A stretch of 5,415 bases of DNA. Source: Deltaproteobacteria bacterium (GTDB lineage Bacteria > Desulfobacterota > GWC2-55-46 > JADFVP01). Made by a program: the position numbers and the translations under genes. This document shows positions 1 through 4,609 of this stretch, one piece after another. Location of the stretch: NCBI GenBank assembly GCA_024275855.1, contig JAJRYL010000229.1:1-5415 (forward strand), given 5' to 3'. Positions within the stretch are counted from its first letter, which is position 1. Each line of letters starts with the position of its first letter. Under the pieces are notes generated by a model. The model was not told the origin of the DNA, did not search any database, and saw only the letters and a program-made list of their open reading frames with translations.

Positions 1-88
1 AGGCTACTATTATGCCGATAAAGAAGAACATAACCAGCACCACCACGGTGAAACCGAGGAGCATCTTCTTTCTTATTTTGAGGCGCAA
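1..88 (-). CDS. N-terminal fragment of a membrane-anchored chemoreceptor-like protein (partial)
   Basis: The 29 complete codons give a short basic stretch (residues about 2-9, R/K-rich) followed by one strongly hydrophobic segment (about 10-29, rich in V, L, F, I). This is the usual cytoplasmic tip plus first transmembrane helix of a methyl-accepting chemotaxis protein or a membrane sensor kinase. The TTG start (86-88) is chosen for three reasons: GGAG lies 5 bases upstream, an in-frame TAA lies further upstream, and no ATG or GTG lies between them. The gene runs off the left edge, so no diagnostic domain is visible. The chemoreceptor call is inferred from the sigma-28-like promoter upstream and the neighbouring receptor gene on the same strand. 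A sensor histidine kinase or diguanylate cyclase remains possible. That it is a membrane protein is well supported; the family is only moderately so. Confidence 0.6.
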   Translation of the reverse strand, partial: MRLKIRKKMLLGFTVVVLVMFFFIGIIVA

Positions 89-91
89 AGG

Positions 92-97
92 TTCTCC
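92..97 (-). promoter_or_regulatory. Ribosome binding site that fixes the TTG start
   Basis: GGAGAA on the minus strand, with its GGAG ending 5 bases before the TTG at 88. This is the only well-placed Shine-Dalgarno element for the partial membrane protein. It supports the non-ATG start. Confidence 0.7.
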
Positions 98-142
98 ATT
101 ATAGAGGTTGCTTTAGGCGACCGGTTGCAGAGTTATACTTTC

Positions 143-169
143 ATATCGGTTAAATAAGGATAAACTTTC
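143..169 (-). promoter_or_regulatory. Sigma-28 (FliA)-type promoter
   Basis: On the minus strand the sequence reads GAAAGTTT, 11 bases, ACCGATAT. The classical enterobacterial sigma-28 consensus is TAAAGTTT-N11-GCCGATAA. The match is 7 of 8 in the -35 element, 6 of 8 in the -10 element, and exact in spacing. Transcription would start near 135, leaving a leader of roughly 45 bases before the TTG start at 88. This would put the left-edge gene in the late flagellar/chemotaxis regulon. A perfect TATAAT for sigma-70 also occurs on this strand (188-193) but has no good -35 partner. Confidence 0.65.
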
Positions 170-543
170 TATTTTAAATCGTATTGCATTATATTGCGCT
201 ACTGACAATACGTAAGCATCTATTGCATAAAATGTAAGGTTAACGGGGTCGGCGCTCTTTTGTATGTTATTTAATATGTATAGTTAGGTTTTGCCGGTTT
301 ATTTTTTTTTGTGGTTTCAGACAGGGAGTATTTATAGGGGGTATATGGCGGCAACAGGGTGGGGGGGCGGGGCAGCTATGGTAAGGCAAGTACCGGGTGG
401 TGCGGACGAAAACGGTTCCGGTAAAAAAGCAAGTTAAGGAAGGTTTTTAACGGTAGATACCGGCAGGTTTGAAAATATTGAACCGCATTGAGCTGAATGA
501 AAAGTAGATAGGTGATTGAAAAGAGTTACGCGCGGACGGCAAA
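170..543. other. Intergenic region without a credible gene
   Basis: No reading frame here has a ribosome binding site together with protein-like sequence. The region holds a T-tract (302-310), a G-rich run that fits a quadruplex pattern (357-372), a widely spaced inverted repeat TACCGG/CCGGTA (391-396 and 418-423), and a small palindrome CGGTAGATACCG (451-462). CCGG-containing words recur through the region, but no regular array is visible. It lies between the 3' end of the large receptor gene and the sigma-28-type promoter of the left-edge gene. Confidence 0.6.
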
Positions 544-585
544 AAAAAGAGGCGGAGATGCTTAAGAGCACCTCCGCCTCTTTTT
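544..585 (-). terminator. Intrinsic terminator of the hemerythrin receptor gene (probably bidirectional)
   Basis: The arms 544-562 and 567-585 pair over 19 positions, with one mismatch in DNA that becomes a G-U pair in the leftward transcript, around a 4-base loop. The core is GAGGCGGAG/CTCCGCCTC. On the minus strand the hairpin runs into eight T residues. It starts 23 bases beyond the receptor's TAA stop (609-611). The plus strand also has a T5 tract after the right arm, so it could stop transcripts in both directions. Confidence 0.9.
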
Positions 586-608
586 CATAAACCGGTTCTA
601 AGCGTACT

Positions 609-3056
609 TTACACCGCGATACCTGAATTAGTAAGGTGCGAGGCAAGCTCTTTATCAATTTTGGCTACATGCTCATAGAACCACCTTATAAGGAAACTCT
701 GTGTCTTGATAAGTTCCTTTACCCCTATTCCTTTCTCGAAGTTCGCCTGTAGTTCGGCCACCATATCTTTAAACTTGTTATGTTGGGATATGTGGAAGTT
801 CATTTCAGCGTAGTTGCTGCCAGCCATCTCTTTCTCTTCGTTGCCAAAGTGCTCTATCACTAATTCGTTCAAAGAGTGCACCGCCCTTGACAGACCCGCC
901 GTGTCATCTCTACTGCTCATTGCTTCGAAAAGAGTATTGATCCTGCGAAATAGTTCCTTATGCTCCGCGTCCTGCCATTCGAGTCCGGTAGAGAGGCTCT
1001 GTTTCCAGGTGAGCTTCATTGTGGAAAAAGATTTACCGCCGCTCGATTTAAGCCTCTGCTCCGGTGTATCGCCCGAACCGGTATTTACCGTAAAGTTGGA
1101 GACCAGCTCTTTTAGTTCCGTAGCAAGGCGCGCCGTCTCTCCGGTCGCGGACGAGACCTCTCCTATCGCACTGACGTTACTTTTAGAGACTTCGGCTATA
1201 GAGTCCATACTGCCCATTATTTCGTCCACAGTGGCGCTCTGCTCTTCGGTCGCGGTAGCTATCTGTAAGACCATCTCACTCAGGCTCTGTACGCCGTCAA
1301 CTATCTTTGCAAGCGCCTCGCCTGTTTCGTTTGCAAGCCTTACACCGTTATTCACCTTCTTTATGCCTTCGCCCATTGCATCAACCGCCGTGCCTGTATC
1401 GGTCTGTATAGAGCTTATCATTGTGCTGATCTCTTTAGTGGCGGTTGTGGTACGCTCCGCGAGCTTCCTTACCTCGTCGGCCACAACGGCGAAACCGCGT
1501 CCCTGCTCTCCGGCGCGCGCGGCCTCTATTGCCGCGTTGAGCGCGAGCAGGTTGGTCTGGTCCGCTATATCGTTGATAACGGAGATGATGGAACCGATTT
1601 CTTCAGAACTCTCCCCGAGTTTACCTATTGTATCCGCTGTCGAGGTTGTGGATTCGGAGACCTCCTGCATGGCGCTTATGGCCTCACGTACTATATTCCC
1701 GCCTTCTGCCGCGGTCTCCTGCGCGCCACGGGCGAATTCGGAGACCTTCTGAGAATTTTGGGCAACCTCTATCACGGTCGCGCTCATCTCTTTCATTGCG
1801 GTTGCTATCTGCATGGTCTGGGCGCTCTGGCTATCGGTTCCGCTTTCAATCTCGTCTGCCGAGGCGGTAAACTGCTCTGCGGAAAAAGCGAGCAGGTTGG
1901 ACGAGTCGGCTATGCGGCCAAGTACGTTGGACATGCTGTCGGCCATTTCATCTACCGAACAGCCAAGCGCCGATACTTCGTCTTTTATCTCTCGCCCGAA
2001 AAGAGTGATCTTTACCCTGCTGCGGTCCGTGAGGTCGCCTCGGGCGAACTTCTCGACCGTCTCTTTTATTCTGACAATAGGCCGTATAATCATCGAGTTG
2101 GCGCTCCACATAAAGAAGGCGGTAACTATTGCCGAGATAAAGACCGAGAGCGCCATTAACTTAATTCCGCCCATAGCCTCGTGTCTTGCATTGTTGCTTA
2201 TGAGTTTTGTAAAGTCGTTGGCGGCGGTTACAACTTCAGGGGTATGTTTGTTAATCAGGCTCTTAATGCTGTTATGAAAAATGTCGTTATTGTCCATAGC
2301 CTCTGTTACCTCAACCTTTCTCAGGTCCCAGGCCGAGTTTACGGACTTTAAAATATCGTTGAGTTTGTTACCGGTCACGCCCCTTCCGTTGACGGCGGCT
2401 ACCGCGCTGATTTTTTTAAAGTCGGTATCGATACCGGTTATCAGCTTGGTTATTTTGGCTCTTAACTCCGGCTTATCATCCGTAGCGAGTATAAACCGCT
2501 CCATATAGTAGCTGAGCATGGCGGTTCTAACCTTCTGTAGACCGGTTTTGTCCGTAAACCCGGTTATCCTGGAGTTTTTGGTCGCTTTCTCCGCAGTCAT
2601 AAGTGTATCGAGCCCGGTTAATAGAGTGGATGTAGACTCTTCGGCCTTCTGCTTCATCTCTCTCATATTGTCGCCGTTTACCATTGTCTCGTCGAGGGCT
2701 CTGCGCATCTCCGTCCACTTGTTCTCGACAATCGTCAATTTTGCCGATATCTCTTCGTTGTCTATTGCGGTAAGCGTATCGGTGCCTTTTCTGAAGTTAT
2801 CTATAACTTCCTGGTATTCACCTTTGCGCTTCTGGAAAAGCGACTCAAGCTCCTCGTCTCAGGTCATTATGTGGCGGCTGAGTATGTCGGTAATCTCAAC
2901 GGCCCTCTTTCTTAAATCTCCCGCAGTATCTATCTGGGTATACTTCTCGGTAGTGCCTCCTATGAGAACATAGACCATAGGTACCTGAATTATAAATAGG
3001 ATTAACAAGAAGAGATAACTGCCTATAAACCTGGTCTTTACAGATTGAAAACTCAT
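609..3056 (-). CDS. Methyl-accepting chemotaxis protein with C-terminal bacteriohemerythrin domain, interrupted by an in-frame TGA
   Basis: This is a transmembrane chemoreceptor of 815 codons that should signal to CheA/CheW. Numbering is from ATG 3056, which has GGAGGG 8 bases upstream. The order is: TM1 (about 11-33); a largely helical periplasmic region (34-298) with two PilJ-N-like modules; TM2 (about 299-322); HAMP (about 323-375, with an RPI and an EKFARGDL motif); the MA signalling domain with its hairpin tip (about 490-536, [16 protein letters not shown]...[16 protein letters not shown]); and a bacteriohemerythrin domain (about 680-808). All seven di-iron ligands are present: H699 in HKEL, H736 and E740 in HFGNEE, H755 and H759 in HISQH, H796 in WFYEH, and D801. 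By analogy with DcrH, the C-terminal domain probably senses oxygen or redox state. Codon 66 is TGA, and the frame stays open and coding after it, so under the standard code the full protein is not made. The first possible restart is TTG 2738, giving 709 residues without TM1. Possible causes are a recent nonsense mutation, readthrough or a base error. Family and domain assignment are secure; whether the gene works is not. Confidence 0.9.
2859..2861 (-). other. In-frame TGA at codon 66 of the receptor gene
   Basis: The 65 codons before this TGA and the 749 after it are in the same frame and together make one continuous receptor. The 40 codons from the TGA to TTG 2738 contain no ATG, GTG or TTG and encode a charged helical segment of the normal periplasmic type. 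In the second PilJ-like module the aligned residue is a threonine before Asp-Asp, so this is not a known conserved catalytic position. One base change would turn TGA into a Trp, Arg, Gly, Leu, Ser or Cys codon. Confidence 0.85.
2859..3056 (-). CDS. 5' segment of the receptor gene before the internal TGA (65 codons)
   Basis: This is the stretch that would be translated if the TGA at 2859-2861 acts as a stop. The 65-residue product has a basic N-terminus, one membrane helix (about 11-33), and the beginning of the first PilJ-N-like module (residues about 40-65, with an AGDLRKRA motif). It carries the proper start and ribosome binding site of the whole receptor and lies in the same frame as the downstream part, 318 bases from the next possible start. 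It is best read as the front piece of the broken receptor and not as a separate small gene. Confidence 0.6.
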   Translation of the reverse strand: MSFQSVKTRFIGSYLFLLILFIIQVPMVYVLIGGTTEKYTQIDTAGDLRKRAVEITDILSRHIMT

Positions 3057-3060
3057 TTTT

Positions 3061-3077
3061 CACACCCTCCATGTGTG
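3061..3077 (-). promoter_or_regulatory. Receptor ribosome binding site inside a small hairpin loop
   Basis: On the minus strand, CACAC and GTGTG (positions 3073-3077 and 3061-3065) form a 5-base-pair stem whose loop is ATGGAGG. The loop contains most of the Shine-Dalgarno sequence used by the ATG at 3054-3056. Display in a loop could aid or limit ribosome loading. The stem is short, so a functional role is uncertain; the binding site itself is clear. Confidence 0.6.
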
Positions 3078-3161
3078 GGTGGCAACGCGCCTGTGTACCG
3101 TACGGCGTAAGTTACTACGGCTACGGCAGAACAAGCTTTTTTTGTTGCCGGTATCGTACAC

Positions 3162-3190
3162 GTTATCCAAGAAAATCGAATTACAGCCAA
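3162..3190 (-). promoter_or_regulatory. Weak sigma-70-like promoter candidate for the receptor gene
   Basis: On the minus strand, TTGGCT (3185-3190) is followed after exactly 17 bases by GATAAC (3162-3167). This gives a leader of about 100 bases before the ATG at 3056. The boxes match the consensus at only 3 and 4 of 6 positions. No sigma-28-type or sigma-54-type promoter was found upstream of this gene. Confidence 0.25.
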
Positions 3191-3200
3191 AAGAGAATTA

Positions 3201-3220
3201 CTATAAATTACTTTTTATAG
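3201..3220. repeat. Perfect inverted repeat CTATAAA-N6-TTTATAG
   Basis: The two 7-base arms (3201-3207 and 3214-3220) are exact reverse complements separated by 6 bases. There is no T-tract on either side and the stem is AT-rich, so a terminator is unlikely. It lies just upstream of the weak promoter candidate of the receptor gene and could be a regulator binding site. That role is inferred from position only. Confidence 0.4.
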
Positions 3221-3250
3221 ATCAAAAAAATAGTTTTCCCGGTCTATAAG

Positions 3251-3271
3251 TCAACGGGTACTGCCTGTTGA
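3251..3271. repeat. Hairpin-forming inverted repeat
   Basis: TCAAC and GTTGA flank an inner GGG/CCT segment, giving 8 pairs including one G-T around the loop TACTG. In a rightward transcript the stem could lengthen by three more pairs at 3248-3250 and 3272-3274. No T-tract follows on either strand, so it is not a standard terminator. Function unknown. Confidence 0.35.
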
Positions 3272-3460
3272 TTTACTATTAAACTCAAAGTGCGCTTAAT
3301 ATCCGGCTGTACAGATATAATTTGAGTATCCGGGGTATTGCCCTGTTTATTATTTAATACACTTAATTGATAACTTCGGAAAATATGAATAAAGACTGGA
3401 TGGTTCCTTGTATGGATTTTTGCATAGTCCGAGGACTACATAGGAGTAGACTAAAAGTCG

Positions 3461-3495
3461 GGCGCCTGTTGTTTAACACCCTGCCGGGTTTTTTT
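3461..3495 (+). terminator. Possible rightward intrinsic terminator with T7 tract
   Basis: GGCG (3461-3464) can pair with TGCC (3482-3485), and TGTT (3467-3470) with AACA (3475-3478), with an unpaired CC/CCC bulge between them. The hairpin is followed, after GGG, by seven T residues (3489-3495). The stem is imperfect, which lowers confidence. No protein gene lies directly upstream on this strand, so the transcript it would end is either a small RNA or absent. Confidence 0.35.
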
Positions 3496-3508
3496 ATGTT
3501 GTGCGGAT

Positions 3509-3533
3509 TACCGTAAAGGTAACCCTTACGGTA
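3509..3533. repeat. Perfect 8-base inverted repeat TACCGTAA/TTACGGTA
   Basis: The arms are 3509-3516 and 3526-3533, with the spacer AGGTAACCC, which itself contains the small palindrome GGTAACC. Neither strand has a following T-tract. A DNA-binding site is more likely than a terminator. It lies about 165 bases upstream of the ars promoter, too far for a simple repressor site there. Confidence 0.35.
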
Positions 3534-3558
3534 GATGTAAAGAGCTGTTATTGAATCG

Positions 3559-3589
3559 AAAAATCGCGAACCGCCGCTGCTTCGCGATT
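3559..3589 (-). terminator. Leftward terminator-like hairpin
   Basis: The perfect 9-base arms AATCGCGAA (3562-3570) and TTCGCGATT (3581-3589) flank a 10-base loop. In the leftward direction the stem ends in a run of five T residues (3559-3563). It would stop antisense or leftward transcription arising near the ars promoter before it reaches the receptor gene. No leftward gene lies to its right in the window, so insulation is the only obvious role. Confidence 0.45.
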
Positions 3590-3696
3590 ATGGCCGGAAA
3601 GCGCTGCCTGCGACCGGTTATCATAGAAGCGGAGGTTGCCGGAGTTTTTCGAAAATCGAGTTTTTTATTGTCGGATTCCGTTAGTTCAAAAAAATC

Positions 3697-3725
3697 TTGA
3701 CAATATGAGAAAATTAAATTATTAT
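3697..3725 (+). promoter_or_regulatory. Sigma-70 promoter of the ars operon
   Basis: A perfect -35 box TTGACA (3697-3702) is separated by exactly 17 bases from TATTAT (3720-3725), which matches TATAAT at 5 of 6 positions. The spacer is AT-rich. Transcription should start near 3732, inside the dyad at 3724-3743, about 10 bases before the ATG at 3742. A strong promoter covered by its own repressor site is usual for ArsR-controlled operons. Confidence 0.85.
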
Positions 3726-3743
3726 TTCGTTAGATAGCGAAAT
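3724..3743. promoter_or_regulatory. Probable ArsR operator
   Basis: ATTTCG (3724-3729) and CGAAAT (3738-3743) form a perfect 6-base inverted repeat separated by 8 bases. Two more symmetric pairs (TA/TA) lie inside it. The dyad overlaps the last two bases of the -10 box, the predicted transcription start and the ATG at 3742. A dimeric winged-helix repressor bound here would block polymerase, and release on arsenite binding would induce arsR, arsC and acr3 together. The assignment rests on symmetry and position. Confidence 0.6.
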
Positions 3744-4100
3744 GAATGGAGCCTCCGGTCAATTAGAAATTTAGCCAATATATTTAAAGCCCTTTCGGAT
3801 GTAAACAGAATCCGTATATTGAAGATGCTCGAAACAAGGTCGTTGTGTGTCTGCGAGATCACAGCTATTTTGAAACTTGCTACATCAACGGTCTCTAAAC
3901 ATCTTTCCATTCTTCGAAACGCCGGTTTTGTCTCGGACGCAAAAGAGGGGAAGTGGATAAATTACAGTCTTGTCCGGTCGCCGGCCGGGCCTTATATCAA
4001 CCGTTTGCTTCCTCTTTTCGCAAAGTGGCTGCCCGATAACGAGGTAGTGAAGGCGGACGCCAAAAAAGCGTTGTCTATTGATAGAGAAACTGTCTGTTAG
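3742..4100 (+). CDS. arsR: ArsR-family arsenite-responsive repressor, with an apparent 5' frameshift
   Basis: This is a small winged-helix dimer that represses the ars operon and releases DNA on binding As(III). Protein-like sequence includes the typical FKALSDVNRIRIL helix, the metal site CVC in SLCVCE (equivalent to Cys32-Val-Cys34 of E. coli ArsR), the recognition helix STVSKHLSILRN, and a wing with EGKWINYSL. The frame ends at TAG 4098-4100. The 5' end is odd. Upstream of TTG 3819 the coding frame continues through the conserved first helix to a TAG at 3735-3737 without any ATG, GTG or TTG. An ATG at 3742 lies in another frame and reads 10 codons to TAG 3772. One extra T in the run 3770-3772 would fuse the two into a normal 119-residue ArsR (cysteines at 36 and 38). 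Alternatives are an ATT start at 3762 with GGAG 10 bases upstream, or TTG 3819, which would cut off the first helix. The family is certain; the start is not. Confidence 0.88.
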
Positions 4101-4173
4101 CTATTTTTTTTGCCCGAAACCGTTCGACACTTGACGAATTATAGAATTGTTACCTCCTGTGAAAGAGTATGAT

Positions 4174-4602
4174 ATGCCAAAAGTTCTGATCTTATGCACT
4201 GGCAACTCCTGCAGGAGCCAGATGGCGGAAGGTTTTCTCAACTCATTCGACAGCGGGGTCGAGGTCTACTCCGCCGGAACGGCTATAACCGGCTCCGTTC
4301 ATATTAAGGCGGTTCAAGTAATGAACGAAGTCGGTATCGACATCAGCGGGCAGTGTACGAAAGATGTCGGGCAATTTATCGACAAGGATTTCAACTACGT
4401 TATAACCGTTTGCGGAGAGGCGCGCGAAGCCTGTCCGGTCTTTACGGGCAGCGTGAGGCAACGGATTCATATCGGCTTTAACGACCCCGCAAAGGCCGTT
4501 GGAACTCAAGAGCAGATAATGACGAAGTTTAGAGCCGTCCGGGACGAGATAAAGAAAAGATTCTTTCAATTTTATTTAGACGAAATAAAAAAGCCGAGGT
4601 AA
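4174..4602 (+). CDS. arsC: Thioredoxin-coupled arsenate reductase ArsC
   Basis: This cytoplasmic enzyme of the low-molecular-weight tyrosine phosphatase fold reduces arsenate to arsenite and is recycled by thioredoxin. The 142-residue product has the phosphatase P-loop CTGNSCR (Cys8, CX5R with Arg14) followed by SQMAEG. The redox pair is Cys80 and Cys87 in CGEAREAC, and the catalytic Asp104 lies in the DP pair. These match Cys10, Cys82, Cys89 and Asp105 of the S. aureus pI258 enzyme with nearly constant offset, and Cys15 is also conserved as Cys13. The start ATG 4174 is preferred over TTG 4147 because [12 protein letters not shown] is the normal family N-terminus and GAAAGAG lies just upstream. 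The gene is second in the operon, 73 bases after arsR and 7 bases before acr3. It appears intact. Confidence 0.95.
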   Translation: MPKVLILCTGNSCRSQMAEGFLNSFDSGVEVYSAGTAITGSVHIKAVQVMNEVGIDISGQCTKDVGQFIDKDFNYVITVCGEAREACPVFTGSVRQRIHIGFNDPAKAVGTQEQIMTKFRAVRDEIKKRFFQFYLDEIKKPR

Positions 4603-4609
4603 AACCGTT

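Larger units (their letters stand above)
3078..3696. other. Intergenic region between the divergent receptor gene and ars operon
   Basis: No protein-coding frame is convincing here. The contents from left to right are: a weak leftward promoter candidate (3162-3190), the inverted repeats 3201-3220 and 3251-3271, a possible small-RNA locus ending at a T7 tract (about 3360-3495), the inverted repeat 3509-3533, and a leftward terminator-like hairpin (3559-3589). Several of these are listed separately. The density of dyads is high for a region of this length. Confidence 0.6.

Noticed and set aside
590..597. AACCGGTT palindrome and recurring CCGG words in 89-600
   Set aside because: They are short, irregularly spaced and expected by chance at this base composition. 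They form no array or CRISPR-like pattern.
434..658. A 74-codon minus-strand frame overlapping the receptor's 3' end
   Set aside because: It runs through the intrinsic terminator hairpin and into the end of the receptor in another frame. Its product looks random.
814..1752. A 312-codon open frame on the plus strand antisense to the receptor gene
   Set aside because: It is opposite the MA signalling domain, has low-complexity Ser/Ala/Val/Leu-rich content typical of a reverse-complement shadow, and shows no recognisable motif or ribosome binding site. The same applies to the plus-strand frames at 1628-2973.
2740..2861. Selenocysteine insertion at the receptor TGA
   Set aside because: The following hairpin is only five pairs, begins about 16 bases after the TGA, and I see no SECIS-like apical loop. 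The position is not a redox site in this family. I keep it only as a remote alternative.
3501..3540. c-di-GMP (GEMM) riboswitch suggested by GGTTACC on the minus strand
   Set aside because: The other conserved GEMM elements are absent and no gene follows in the right orientation and distance.
3722..3910. A 62-codon minus-strand frame opposite the start of arsR
   Set aside because: It overlaps the promoter, operator and first helix of arsR and has no family features.
4081..4112. T8 tract just after the arsR stop as a terminator
   Set aside because: The preceding stem is only about four pairs with a long loop, and arsC follows within 73 bases as part of the usual operon. At most it could attenuate transcription.
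4243..4569. A 108-codon frame antisense to arsC, and similar frames antisense to acr3 at 4744-4938 and 4999-5214
   Set aside because: These are shadows of well-supported genes on the plus strand, without start signals or protein-like motifs.
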